Part shown: piece after piece, positions 8,214-17,242 of the stretch
Layout: each line of letters opens with the position of its first letter
Position numbering within the stretch: position 1 is the stretch's first letter
Origin: Streptomyces sp. MUM 203J
GTDB lineage: Bacteria > Actinomycetota > Actinomycetes > Streptomycetales > Streptomycetaceae
Assembly (NCBI RefSeq): GCF_022414595.1
Contig: NZ_JADWYO010000006.1
Span: 62,001 to 126,000, forward strand
Reading direction: 5' to 3'
Length of the DNA stretch: 64,000 nt
The notes under the pieces: model-generated
What the model was told of the DNA's origin: nothing
Seen by the model: the letters and a program-made list of their open reading frames with translations, nothing else
Databases searched by the model: none
Made by a program: the position numbers and the translations under genes

Positions 8214-9098
8214 TCAGTGGAAGGTGTGCTCCTCCGCCGGGAACGCCCCGCCCTCCACGTCCTGCGCGAACGCCTGCGCCGCGTCCCCGAGGGTCTGCCG
8301 CAGGTTCGCGTACTGCTTGGTGAAGCGCGGCACCTTCCCGCCGGTCAGCCCGGCCATGTCGGTCCACACCAGGACCTGGGCGTCCGTGCCCGCGCCCGCG
8401 CCGATGCCGATGGTCGGGATGTGCAGCGACCGCGTCACCTCGGCGGCAAGCCCGGCCGGGACCAGCTCAAGGACCAGCGCGAACGCGCCCGCCTCCTGCG
8501 CGGCCTTGGCGTCGCGGAGCAGCTGGTGCGCGTCCTCGTCGGCCCGGCCCTGCACCCGGTAGCCCATGGTGTTCACGGACTGCGGGGTCAGTCCCAGATG
8601 GGACATCACCGGGATGCCGGCCTGGACCAGCGTCTCCGTCTGGGCCAGCGAACGCTCGCCGCCCTCCAGCTTGACCGCGCCCACTCCGGCTTCCTTGACC
8701 AGGCGCGTCGCGGTCCGCAGGGCCTGCACCGGGCCCTCCTGGTACGTGCCGAACGGCAGGTCCGCGACGACCAGCGCCCGCTTGGTGCCCCGGACGACGG
8801 CGGCGGACAGGACGGCCATCTCGTCCAGCGTGACGGGCACGGTGGTGTCGTAGCCGAGGTGGCAGTTGCCCATCGAGTCACCGACGAGCAGCACCGGGAT
8901 CCCGGCGTCGTCGAACACGGACGCGGTCATCGCGTCGTACGCGGTGAGCATGGGCCACTTCTCGCCGCGCTCCTTGGCGGCGGCGATGTCGTGCACGGTG
9001 ATACGGCGGGTGCCCTTGCCCCCGTACAGCGCCTTGGGGTGCCTCTCGCTCCCCGTGCTGCTGTCGTCGGCCTGTTTCCGGGCAGACTGAAGCGTCAT
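8214..9098 (-). CDS. panB: 3-methyl-2-oxobutanoate hydroxymethyltransferase (ketopantoate hydroxymethyltransferase)
   Basis: 294 aa. It uses 5,10-methylene-tetrahydrofolate to make ketopantoate in pantothenate/CoA synthesis. Key blocks are LTAYDAMTASVFDDAGIPVLLVGDS (Mg2+-binding Asp in GDS), VVADLPFGTYQ (second Asp), VKLEGG and LELVPAGLAAEVTRSLHIPTIGIGAG. The start is taken at ATG 9098 because AAGGAG lies 9 bases before it, while the ATG seven codons upstream (9119) has no good ribosome-binding site. PanC/PanD are not adjacent, as usual in Streptomyces. Confidence 0.96.
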   Translation of the reverse strand: MTLQSARKQADDSSTGSERHPKALYGGKGTRRITVHDIAAAKERGEKWPMLTAYDAMTASVFDDAGIPVLLVGDSMGNCHLGYDTTVPVTLDEMAVLSAAVVRGTKRALVVADLPFGTYQEGPVQALRTATRLVKEAGVGAVKLEGGERSLAQTETLVQAGIPVMSHLGLTPQSVNTMGYRVQGRADEDAHQLLRDAKAAQEAGAFALVLELVPAGLAAEVTRSLHIPTIGIGAGAGTDAQVLVWTDMAGLTGGKVPRFTKQYANLRQTLGDAAQAFAQDVEGGAFPAEEHTFH

Positions 9099-9303
9099 CT
9101 GAAACGGCTCCTTCGTCATCTCGAGGCGCCCTCACGGCGTCCCCGGACCATGTCCATGGTGGCACTACGTGCCGCATGGGGGAAGTCGCGGAGGGCGCAG
9201 CGGCGCAAGTCACAGCGGAGATCGAGACGGATGTGGCGGGAGGCGGCTCCGGCGGAGCAATCCGACACGCCGCGGCACCGGAGGCGCACGTACGGTGAGG
9301 TGT

Positions 9304-10929
9304 ATGGCCTCGTCCACCGGTTCGCCCCGGCCCGCCGCCTCCCCCGGCCCGCCCCCACCGGCCCGGCACCCCCGTCGCTGGGCCGTGCTGGGCGTGCTGA
9401 TGCTCAGCCTGCTGATCGTGGTGCTGGACAGCTCGATCCTGAACGTGGCGGTCAAGACCATCGCGAGCCCTCCACCCGTCGGACTCGGTGCCACACAGAG
9501 CCAGTTGGAGTGGGCGATCAGCGCCTACGCGCTCGTCTTCGCCGGGCTGCTGTTCACCGCCGGGCTCGTCGGGGACCGGCTCGGCCGCCGCGGGACGCTG
9601 CTGTTCGGCACCGCCGTGTTCGGCGCGGCCTCCGCGCTGGCCGCGCTGGCGGACTCGCCGGTCGAGCTGATCGCGTACCGGGCGCTGATGGGGTTCGGTG
9701 CCGCGTTCGTGCTGCCCGCGACGCTGGGCGTGCTGATGAACGTGTTCGAGCGGGACGAGCAGCCGCGCGCCATCGGGATCTGGGTGGGCGCGGTCGGGGT
9801 GGCCACCGCGATCGGCCCGGTGACCGGCGGTCTGCTGCTGGAGCACTTCTGGTGGGGCTCGATCTTCCTGGTGAACGTCCCGGTCGTCGCGGTGTCACTA
9901 CTGGCCACCCGGCTGCTGGTGCCGGAGTCCCGGGACCCGGCGCCCGGCCGGGTCGACCCCGGCGGTGTGCTGCTGTCGGTCGTCGGGCTCGTGCTGCTCG
10001 TGTACGGGATCATCCGGGGCGGCGAACTGGCCGACTTCACCCACTGGGGGGTGCTGCTGCCGGTGGCCGGCGGGCTGCTGGTGCTCACCGGCTTCGTCGT
10101 CCACGAACGGCGGGCCGCGCATCCGGCGCTGGACATGGGCTGGTTCCGGGTCCCGGCGTTCTCGGCGGCCGTCGGGGGAATCGCGCTCGTCTTCTTCGCG
10201 CTCATGGGCGTGACCTTCTTCACCGCCTTCTACCTGCAGAGCGTGCGCGGCTTCACCCCGCTGGAGACGGGCCTGCTGCTGTTGCCGCTGGCGCTCACCC
10301 AGGTCCTGTTCGCGCCGCGCTCCCGGCTGGCGGTGCGGCGCTACGGGGCACGGGCGGTGAGCGCGGCGGGGCTGCTGCTGGTCGCGGCGTGCATGGCCGC
10401 GTTCGCGGTCTTCGACGACACGACGCCCCTGTGGGCCGTAGAACTGGTGCTGTTCGCCCAGGGCACGGGCATGGCACATGTGTCGCCGCTGGTGACGGTC
10501 ACAGTGATGCAGTCGCTGCCGCGGGAGCGGGCCGGCGCGGGCTCGGCGGTCAACAACACGTTCCGGCAGGTCGGCGGGGCGCTGGGGGTGGCGGTGCTCG
10601 GCTCGGTGCTGTCGGCCGCCTACCGGGACGGGGTCGAGGGGCACCTCGGTGCGCTGCCTCCGGGGGTACGGGAGTCCGCGGGCGAGTCCGTCGAGGCGAC
10701 CCTCGCCGCCGCCGAGCGCCTGGGCCCCGCCGGTGAGGCCCTGGTCGGGCCCGCGCACACGGCGTTCCTGGACGCCATGCACCTGACCGCCCTGTGCGCG
10801 GCGGTCGTCGCGGCGGCCGGGGCGGTGCTGGTCGGCTCGTTCCTGCCGGGGCGGCGCCCGGCGACGGGCGGCAGCCCGCCCGCGGAGGGGGAGCGGCGGG
10901 GGCCGCGGCACGCGAAGGCGCGCCGCTGA
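9304..10929 (+). CDS. MFS drug exporter, DHA2 (14-TMS) family
   Basis: 541 aa with about 14 hydrophobic segments. Typical DHA2 signatures: [21 protein letters not shown] in helix 1 (motif D1), [11 protein letters not shown] (motif A), [19 protein letters not shown] (motif B) and [23 protein letters not shown] (motif C, antiporter signature). These proton-driven exporters move drugs or dyes out of the cell. Ribosome-binding site GTGAGG precedes ATG 9304. No adjacent TetR/MarR repressor is present, so regulation cannot be inferred. Substrate unknown. Confidence 0.93.
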   Translation: MASSTGSPRPAASPGPPPPARHPRRWAVLGVLMLSLLIVVLDSSILNVAVKTIASPPPVGLGATQSQLEWAISAYALVFAGLLFTAGLVGDRLGRRGTLLFGTAVFGAASALAALADSPVELIAYRALMGFGAAFVLPATLGVLMNVFERDEQPRAIGIWVGAVGVATAIGPVTGGLLLEHFWWGSIFLVNVPVVAVSLLATRLLVPESRDPAPGRVDPGGVLLSVVGLVLLVYGIIRGGELADFTHWGVLLPVAGGLLVLTGFVVHERRAAHPALDMGWFRVPAFSAAVGGIALVFFALMGVTFFTAFYLQSVRGFTPLETGLLLLPLALTQVLFAPRSRLAVRRYGARAVSAAGLLLVAACMAAFAVFDDTTPLWAVELVLFAQGTGMAHVSPLVTVTVMQSLPRERAGAGSAVNNTFRQVGGALGVAVLGSVLSAAYRDGVEGHLGALPPGVRESAGESVEATLAAAERLGPAGEALVGPAHTAFLDAMHLTALCAAVVAAAGAVLVGSFLPGRRPATGGSPPAEGERRGPRHAKARR

Positions 10930-11117
10930 GGGGTGGCCACAGGACCGTTGGCCGTGAATGTTCGCGTTTCGTTACAACCCGCGTCTTGACCGCACCCCCA
11001 GGAACCCCTCATCGCGCCCGGTCGTCATCGAGGCCGTACGGACGTTCCGTGATCGCCTACTGTCGTGATCCGGGACGGCCGGACGGACCACTGGACACAG
11101 GACGTGAGGACGGCGGA

Positions 11118-12164
11118 ATGGCGCGGGTGGACGACATGACCGGGACCGGGGACGGGGCCGACGCACAGCAGCGGCGCCCGGGATCCGGGCTCCGCGCGTC
11201 GGCCTCCCTCCGGCAATGGCTCACCCGCTGGCGCGGCGACCCCGGGATCTGGCGCCGCGGCCTCGTCCTCACCGCATGCGCCGTCCTGCTGGCGATGGTG
11301 CTGGCGCTGCACGCGTACATCCCCAACGACATCGGGAACCTGGGCAGCCTCGTCGAGACGTTCCTCCCGTGGTTCGGCCTGCTGGTACCGGTCCTGCTCG
11401 TGCTCGCCCTGCTGCGCCGCTCGGCCACCGGCCTGATCGCGGTCCTCGTCCCGGCCCTGGTCTGGACGAACCTGTTCGGCGGCGTCGTCACCGACCGGTC
11501 GGGCCGCGGCGGCGACCTCACGGTCGTCACGCACAACGTCAACGCCGACAACCCGGATCCCGAGGGCACCGCCACCTCGGTGGCCGCGTCCGGTGCCGAC
11601 GTCCTGGCCCTGGTGGAGCTGAAGCAGTCCATGGTGCCGGTCTACGAGAAGGCGCTGACCGAGGCGTACCCGTACCACTCGGTGCAGGGCACGGTCGGCG
11701 TGTGGAGCAAGCACCCGCTGAGCGACAGCCACCCCGTGAGCATCCGCCTGGGCTGGACCCGCGCGATGCGCGCCACCGTCGCCGCGCCCGGCGGCGACGT
11801 CGCCGTGTACGTGGCCCATCTGCCGTCCGTCCGGGTCAAGCTGAAGGCCGGGTTCACCGCCAGCCAGCGGGACGCCAGCGCCGACCAGCTGGGCGAGGCC
11901 ATCGCCGGGGAGTCCAAGCGCCGCGTGATCCTTCTGGGCGACCTGAACGGCACCATGAACGACCGCGCCCTGCGGGCCGTCACCTCCCAGATGCGCTCCA
12001 CCCAGGGCGCGGCGGGCGACGGCATGGGCTTCAGCTGGCCCGCCGCGTTCCCGATGGCCCGGATCGACCAGATCCTGGTGAAGAACGTGGAACCGGTGGC
12101 GTCGTGGACCCTGCCCAGGACGGACAGCGACCACCTGCCGCTCGCCGCACGCGTGAAGCTCTGA
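11118..12164 (+). CDS. Membrane-anchored endonuclease/exonuclease/phosphatase (EEP) family protein
   Basis: 348 aa. Three hydrophobic segments (about residues 48-115) precede an extracytoplasmic EEP domain. EEP catalytic blocks: VVTHNVNADNPD (Asn), ALVELKQ (Glu), VYVAHLPS (His), ILLGDLNGTMND (Asp/Asn) and TDSDHLPLAARV (Asp-His). All active-site positions are present, so phosphodiesterase activity on a nucleic acid, lipid or other substrate is plausible. The start ATG 11118 follows GAGGACGGCGGA. Monocistronic, followed by a hairpin shared with nadE. The substrate cannot be told from sequence. Confidence 0.88.
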   Translation: MARVDDMTGTGDGADAQQRRPGSGLRASASLRQWLTRWRGDPGIWRRGLVLTACAVLLAMVLALHAYIPNDIGNLGSLVETFLPWFGLLVPVLLVLALLRRSATGLIAVLVPALVWTNLFGGVVTDRSGRGGDLTVVTHNVNADNPDPEGTATSVAASGADVLALVELKQSMVPVYEKALTEAYPYHSVQGTVGVWSKHPLSDSHPVSIRLGWTRAMRATVAAPGGDVAVYVAHLPSVRVKLKAGFTASQRDASADQLGEAIAGESKRRVILLGDLNGTMNDRALRAVTSQMRSTQGAAGDGMGFSWPAAFPMARIDQILVKNVEPVASWTLPRTDSDHLPLAARVKL

Positions 12165-12170
12165 GGACAG

Positions 12171-12203
12171 CTGTGCTCGTGTTCCCGGAGCCCACGAGCA
12201 CAG
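12171..12203. terminator. Bidirectional terminator between EEP gene and nadE
   Basis: CTGTGCTCGTG (12171-12181) and CACGAGCACAG (12193-12203) form a perfect 11-bp stem around an 11-base loop, placed between two convergent genes. Confidence 0.75.
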
Positions 12204-12260
12204 CGACCTCCGAGCGCGGTCCCACGGCGGGCCGCCGGGCCCGCGCGAGCCGGGTGCGGT

Positions 12261-14024
12261 TCAGCCGCGCAGGGGGTCCTGACGCCAGCGGTTGGTGATG
12301 GGCAGGCGCCGGTCCTTGCCGAAGACCTTCGCGGAGATCTTGGTGCCCGGCGGGTACTGCCGCCGCTTGTACTCCGCCATGTCCACCATCCGCAGCGTGC
12401 GCGCTACCAGCTCGGCGTCGAAGCCCGCCGCGACGATCGCGTCCATGCCCTGGTCCTGGTCGACGTACAGCTCCAGGATCCGGTCCAGCACGTCGTAGTC
12501 GGGCAGCGAGTCCGTGTCCACCTGGTCCGGGCGCAGCTCGGCGCTCGGGGGTTTGGTGAGGGAGTTCTCCGGGATGGGCGGGGTCTGACCGCGCTCCTCG
12601 GCGGCCCGGTTGCGCCACCGTGCCAGCCGGAAGACTCCGGTCTTGTACACGTCCTTGATCGGCCCGTACGCGCCCACCGAGTCGCCGTACAGCGTCGAGT
12701 AGCCCACCGCCAGCTCGGACTTGTTGCCCGGCGCGAGCACGATGTGCCCCTCCTGGTTGGAGACCGCCATCAGCAGCGTGCCGCGCAGCCGTGACTGCAG
12801 GTTCTCCTCCGCGAGCCCGGTCAGCCCGAGCGCGCCCATGTACGCGTCGAACATCGGCTCGATCGGTACGGTGCGGAAGTTCAGCCCCGTGCGGCGGGCC
12901 AGCTCGGCGGCATCGTCCCTGGAGTGCTGCGAGGAGTACTTCGACGGCATCGACACGCCGTACACGTGCTCCGCGCCCAGCGCGTCACAGGCGATGGCGG
13001 CCACCAGCGCCGAGTCGATGCCGCCGGACAGCCCGACCAGCACCGACCGGAAGCCGTTCTTCGCGGCATACGCGCGCAGCCCGACGACCAGGGCGGTGTA
13101 CACCTCCTCGTCGTCGTCCAGCCGGTCCGCGTAGCCGCCGGTCAGCTCCGGCTCGTACGCGGGCAGCGGCGCCCCGGACAGGACGACACGCTCGATCCGC
13201 AGCCCGTCGTCGACGACCCCCGTGACCGGCTCGGCGGCGGCCCCGGGAAGGTCGAGGTCCAGGATCACGCTGCCCTCCGCGAACTGCGGGGCCCGCGCGA
13301 CGACCTCGCCGTTCGCGTCCACGACGATCGAGTCGCCGTCGAAGACCAGCTCGTCCTGCCCGCCGGTCATCGCCAGATAGGCGGTCGTGCATCCGGCCTC
13401 CTGGGCGCGCTTGCGCACCAGCTCCAGCCGCGTGTCGTCCTTCTCGCGCTCGTACGGGGAGGCGTTGACGGACAGCAGCAGCCCGGCTCCCGCGGTGCGG
13501 GCCGCCGGGACCCGGCCGCCCTCCTGCCACAGGTCCTCGCAGATCGCCAGCGCCACGTCCACCCCGTGCACCCGGATCACCGGCAGGGTGTCGCCCGGCA
13601 CGAAGTACCGGTACTCGTCGAAGACGCCGTAGTTCGGCAGGTGGTGCTTGGCGAACGACAGGACCACCTCGCCCCGGTGCAGCACCGCCGCCGCGTTCTG
13701 CGGCGCCCCGGCGGGCTGCCCGACCCTCGGCTGGGCCTGCTCGGCACGGTCCAGGTAGCCGACGACCACCGGCACCTCCCCGAACCCCTCGGCGGCCAGC
13801 CGGGCGGCCAGCGCGCGCAGCGCGGTCCGCGAGGCCTCCACGAACGACGGCCGCAGGGCCAGGTCCTCGACGGGATAGCCGGTCAGCACCATCTCCGGGA
13901 ACGCGACGAGATGCGCCCCCTGCCCGACGGCGTGCCGGGTCCAGTGGACGACGGACTCGGCGTTCCCGGTGAGATCACCGACGGTCGAGTCGACCTGATT
14001 CAGAGCGAGGCGAAGTTGAGGCAC
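12261..14024 (-). CDS. nadE: Glutamine-dependent NAD+ synthetase
   Basis: 587 aa. It makes NAD+ from deamido-NAD+ with ATP and glutamine. The N-terminal nitrilase-type glutaminase domain (about 1-275) has its Glu in FPEMVLTGYP, Lys in FAKHHLPNYGVFDE and Cys in ALAICEDLWQEGG. The C-terminal synthetase domain has the PP-loop LVGLSGGIDSALVAAIA (about residue 315) and APGNKSELAVGYSTLYGD. Length fits the two-domain bacterial form without the extra Mycobacterium extension. Both catalytic parts look intact. Start ATG 14024 is the first in frame and matches the family N-terminus MPQLRLALNQ. Confidence 0.96.
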   Translation of the reverse strand: MPQLRLALNQVDSTVGDLTGNAESVVHWTRHAVGQGAHLVAFPEMVLTGYPVEDLALRPSFVEASRTALRALAARLAAEGFGEVPVVVGYLDRAEQAQPRVGQPAGAPQNAAAVLHRGEVVLSFAKHHLPNYGVFDEYRYFVPGDTLPVIRVHGVDVALAICEDLWQEGGRVPAARTAGAGLLLSVNASPYEREKDDTRLELVRKRAQEAGCTTAYLAMTGGQDELVFDGDSIVVDANGEVVARAPQFAEGSVILDLDLPGAAAEPVTGVVDDGLRIERVVLSGAPLPAYEPELTGGYADRLDDDEEVYTALVVGLRAYAAKNGFRSVLVGLSGGIDSALVAAIACDALGAEHVYGVSMPSKYSSQHSRDDAAELARRTGLNFRTVPIEPMFDAYMGALGLTGLAEENLQSRLRGTLLMAVSNQEGHIVLAPGNKSELAVGYSTLYGDSVGAYGPIKDVYKTGVFRLARWRNRAAEERGQTPPIPENSLTKPPSAELRPDQVDTDSLPDYDVLDRILELYVDQDQGMDAIVAAGFDAELVARTLRMVDMAEYKRRQYPPGTKISAKVFGKDRRLPITNRWRQDPLRG

Positions 14025-14117
14025 GCGCCCCAGTGTAATCGTCAGTCCGACGCGATGTCCCGCACTGTGGCACGCACCACCCGCCCCGCCTCCGCCCGCG
14101 CCTCCCGGCGCGGTCGC

Positions 14118-15023
14118 TCAGGACACCGGGCCCCGCCACACGGTGTCCTCGTAGGACCCGATCGACGGCGAGAGCGTCAGCTCCACCTCGCTCAGCGCGT
14201 CGGACGGCGCCGAGAAGGAGAACGTCCCGCTGATCGTCTCGCCCGCTCCCAGTCCCTCCTGGCTCCACAGCGTGAGATGCGTGTCCTTGAGGTTGAAGAC
14301 CATCTCGGCCGGATCCCCGTCCGCGTCCGTGACCATCGGCAGCGACGAGCCGATGTCCACGCCCTGCGGGCCCTCGTTGACATACGTCAGCTTCACCCGG
14401 AACGCCGTCTCCCCGGCGGCGACGTCGACGTCGGGGGAGTCCGCCGGGTACCTCTCCGGCTCGCCGATGGTGACCTTGAGCCCGTCCTCGTACGCGAAGG
14501 ACGTCCCGAAGGGCAGCGGCTCCGGGCTGCCGGGCAGGGTGTTCTCGTTGCCGTCCGCGCCGCCCTCGTCCTCGCCCGGCACCGCCGGGGCCGAGTCCGA
14601 CGGTCCGTGGTGGTCGATCGGACCCTTGTCCCGGGCCTCCACGATGACCAGCACGACGAGCGTCAGCCACACGAGGGCCGCCACCATCGACAGCGCGCCG
14701 AGGATGATGCCGGTGATCGCCATGCCCCGGTTCGTGGCCTCGCCGCGCTTCGCCCGGACCTGGCCCACAATGCCGAAGACCAGGGCCAGGAGACCCAGGA
14801 CGCCGCCGAACCAGAAGGTGATGGGGACCGTCGCGAAGACGATGCCCACGATGCCCAGCACCATCCCGGTGACGCCGAGCCCGTTGCGCGGCGGGGGCGG
14901 GGGCGGATACGGCATCCCCGGGAATCCCGGCATTCCCGGAGAGCCGTACGGCGACTGCGGAGTCTGCGGCGGCGGGGGCCAGCCGCCCGGCTGGTGCGGG
15001 CCGTTCTGCGTGGGCATGGTCAT
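14118..15023 (-). CDS. DUF4190/DUF4352-type membrane protein
   Basis: 301 aa. The first 45 residues are rich in Pro and Gly and cytoplasmic. Two hydrophobic segments follow (about 50-75 and 98-125) separated by the VFGIVGQVRAKRGEATNRGMAITG pattern (quoted in two parts in the family as VLGI.G..RA and G.AI.GI), typical of DUF4190. An Asp/Glu-rich linker leads to an extracytoplasmic beta-rich domain with KLTYVNEG and VFNLKDTHL, resembling DUF4352. GGGGGAG 7 bases upstream supports ATG 15023. Function unknown, probably envelope-associated. Confidence 0.75.
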   Translation of the reverse strand: MTMPTQNGPHQPGGWPPPPQTPQSPYGSPGMPGFPGMPYPPPPPPRNGLGVTGMVLGIVGIVFATVPITFWFGGVLGLLALVFGIVGQVRAKRGEATNRGMAITGIILGALSMVAALVWLTLVVLVIVEARDKGPIDHHGPSDSAPAVPGEDEGGADGNENTLPGSPEPLPFGTSFAYEDGLKVTIGEPERYPADSPDVDVAAGETAFRVKLTYVNEGPQGVDIGSSLPMVTDADGDPAEMVFNLKDTHLTLWSQEGLGAGETISGTFSFSAPSDALSEVELTLSPSIGSYEDTVWRGPVS

Positions 15024-15104
15024 GCGAAGTCTCCCCCCGAGCGAAAGGATCACCCTAGCGGTGACCCCGCCCGGGGGGACCGTCGGCCCTGCCCGGAGGC
15101 GTGC

Positions 15105-16718
15105 TCAGCGGCGGTAGCCCAGCACCGTCATCATCCCGGCCTCCGCGTGGTAGACGTTGTGGCAGTGCAGCATCCACAGGCCCGGGTTGTCCGCGTCGAA
15201 GTCGACGGAGAGGTTCCGTCCCGGCAGGATCACCGCCGTGTCCTTGCGCGGCCCGCCGGCGGCATCGGCCAGCTGGAAGGTGTGGCCGTGCAGATGCAGC
15301 GGGTGCCACATCTGCGTCGAGTTGGCGAACACCAGCCGGATCCGCTCGCCCGCCTTCACCGCGTGCCGCGGGTCCGGAGTGTACGGCCGCCCGTCGAACG
15401 CCCAGTCGTACCTCGCCATCCCACCGGTGAGCCGGATCCTCACCGTCCGGTCCGGCTCGCGCGGCGCGAGCGCGACGGACGGGTCTGCCTTCAGCCTGCC
15501 GGCCGTCAGAACGGCGCCGGTCAGCTCCTTCGGCCGTGCGGACGCCTCAGGTGTGGCCCCCGCGCCGGTACGCAGCACCGCCAGCGCCGTCGCCTGCTTG
15601 CCCTCCGCCTCCGCGACCAGCGGGAACACCCCGTCGCCCGCCGTGACCAGCACGTCGTACCGCTCGCCCATGCCGACGAGCAGCGCATCCGTCCCGGTGT
15701 GCCGCACGGGGAAGCCGTCGGTGTGCGTCACGGTCATCCGGTGACCGCCCAGCGCGACCCGGAACGCGGTGTCGCCGCCCGCGTTGACGATCCGCAGCCG
15801 CACGCGGTCCCCGGGCCTGGCCCGGAACTCCGAAGGCGCCTCCGCCGTCCGGCCGTTGACCAGGTAGTGCGGGTAGGCCACATCGCCCGCGTCGCCGCCC
15901 AGCAGATCGCTGCTCGCACCCGTCATCATGCGCGACGGGCCGCGGGAACCGGCCGGGCCCGGAGCCGCCGCCCCGTGCCCCTCGTGACCACCGCCGCCGG
16001 CGCCTCCGCCGTGGTCCATGCCGCCCATGCCCCCGCTCAGCTCCGCCAGCACCGCGTCCGGTGTCGACCCGTCCACGCCGTCCAGCCAGTCGTCCAGCAG
16101 GACGACCCACTCCCTGTCGTACGCCAGCGGCTCCTTCGGGTCCTCGACGACGAGCGGCGCGTACAGCCCCCGGTCGAGCTGTGTGCCGGAGTGCGGGTGG
16201 AACCAGTACGTGCCGGGGTGCGGCACCGTGAAGCGGTAGGTGAAGTCCTGCCCCGGCCCGACGTCCTGCTGCGTCAGACCGGGCACGCCGTCCATGTCGT
16301 TGCGCAGGGCCAGCCCGTGCCAGTGCAGCGACGTGCCCTGCGGCAGGTGGTTGGCGAGCGTCAGGTCCAGGGTGTCACCGGCTGTGACCCGCACTTCCTT
16401 GCCGGGCAGTTCACCGCCGTACGACCAGGTCCTGACGGTCCGCCCGGCACCCAGGTCCAGACTTCCGGCGGTGGCGGTGAGCCGCACGGTGCGGACGGGC
16501 CCCGAGCCGCGCGCCTTCTCGGCGGCCAGCACCTCGGGTCCGTCGGGTGCGACGAAGCCCTCGGGCGCGGGTGCGCCGGGTGCGCTGGGGGCGTTGTGCC
16601 CGGAGCGTCCCGGGCCGCCGCCCGGCCCCGCGCAGGCGGACAGGGCGGCGGAACCGGCGACGGCGAGACCCGCGCCGAGGACGGCACGGCGGGACGGAGA
16701 CGTACGGAAGGAGGACAT
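15105..16718 (-). CDS. Multicopper oxidase with Met/His-rich insert
   Basis: 537 aa, exported: an RR pair (PSRRAVLGAG) before the hydrophobic stretch suggests Tat export, and LSAC suggests a lipoprotein. All copper ligands are visible: HWHG (about 131), FHPH (about 172), HPLHLHGH (about 470) and HCHNVYHAEAGM (about 518, with the type-1 axial Met). Around residues 224-250 lies a loop of Gly, Met and His (GGMGGMDHGGG, then HEGHG), as in cuprous oxidases such as CueO, which points to copper handling rather than laccase work on phenols. The His-rich DUF6153-like gene is immediately upstream on the same strand. The start ATG 16718 is preferred; a GTG lies four codons upstream. Confidence 0.92.
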   Translation of the reverse strand: MSSFRTSPSRRAVLGAGLAVAGSAALSACAGPGGGPGRSGHNAPSAPGAPAPEGFVAPDGPEVLAAEKARGSGPVRTVRLTATAGSLDLGAGRTVRTWSYGGELPGKEVRVTAGDTLDLTLANHLPQGTSLHWHGLALRNDMDGVPGLTQQDVGPGQDFTYRFTVPHPGTYWFHPHSGTQLDRGLYAPLVVEDPKEPLAYDREWVVLLDDWLDGVDGSTPDAVLAELSGGMGGMDHGGGAGGGGHEGHGAAAPGPAGSRGPSRMMTGASSDLLGGDAGDVAYPHYLVNGRTAEAPSEFRARPGDRVRLRIVNAGGDTAFRVALGGHRMTVTHTDGFPVRHTGTDALLVGMGERYDVLVTAGDGVFPLVAEAEGKQATALAVLRTGAGATPEASARPKELTGAVLTAGRLKADPSVALAPREPDRTVRIRLTGGMARYDWAFDGRPYTPDPRHAVKAGERIRLVFANSTQMWHPLHLHGHTFQLADAAGGPRKDTAVILPGRNLSVDFDADNPGLWMLHCHNVYHAEAGMMTVLGYRR

Positions 16719-16813
16719 GACGGAACGCACCTCGTGCAGGTGTGAAGGGAGTGGGGGAAGGAGGGCACGGCGGTGCGCCGTGCGCGTGGTACGGGCGGGG
16801 CGCGCCCGTCTTC

Positions 16814-17242
16814 CTAGATCCGCAGCACCGACAGTTCGGCCAGGGCTATGCGCGGTCGTGGGAGCCGAGTCCGCCGCGTGCCCCGGGACGTCGGCCCGGC
16901 ACGCCGGAGGAGCGACCGGCCGGTGCCGTCCGCACGCCGCCGTGCCGGCCGGAGTGCGGCGAGCCCGCCGAGGCCCACACCGGCCGAGCCGAGCAGAAAA
17001 AGGCAGATCATCGTGGGATCTATTCCGCCCGGCGGTACGTCTTCAGGGACAGAGGTCGCAGAGACGCCATGCGCCGAGCCGCCGTGCGAGGCGGGCGCCG
17101 CCGCCGAGTGCGGCGCAGCCCCGTACTCCGAATGCCCCGAAGGATGGCCCCACGTGTGCATCGTGACGATGCCGAGCAGCAGAGCGGCGAGCAGCAGGAG
17201 CCTTCCGAACCCCGCTCGTACTCCGTCCGCCCTGGCACGCAT
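16814..17242 (-). CDS. His-rich small membrane protein (DUF6153-like)
   Basis: 142 aa. An N-terminal membrane segment (LLLLAALLLGIVTMHTWGHP) is followed by a His/Ser/Ala-rich outer loop (GHSEYG, APHSAA, SHGGSAHG), a second membrane segment (PTMICLFLLGSAGVGLGGLA), and a basic tail. This layout matches the uncharacterised Streptomyces family I know as DUF6153. Located 95 bases upstream of the multicopper oxidase on the same strand, it probably shares its transcript; the His clusters could bind copper (inference). GAGGGGG upstream is a weak ribosome-binding site. Its ATG overlaps the ATG of the divergent gene in a CATG. Confidence 0.7.
   Translation of the reverse strand: MRARADGVRAGFGRLLLLAALLLGIVTMHTWGHPSGHSEYGAAPHSAAAPASHGGSAHGVSATSVPEDVPPGGIDPTMICLFLLGSAGVGLGGLAALRPARRRADGTGRSLLRRAGPTSRGTRRTRLPRPRIALAELSVLRI

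Noticed and set aside
9099-9119. Upstream panB start at 9119
   Set aside because: No ribosome-binding site, whereas ATG 9098 has AAGGAG at ideal distance.
12924-16745. 1273-aa open frame on the plus strand across nadE and the multicopper oxidase
   Set aside because: Covers three well-identified minus-strand genes, with no domain in its own translation.
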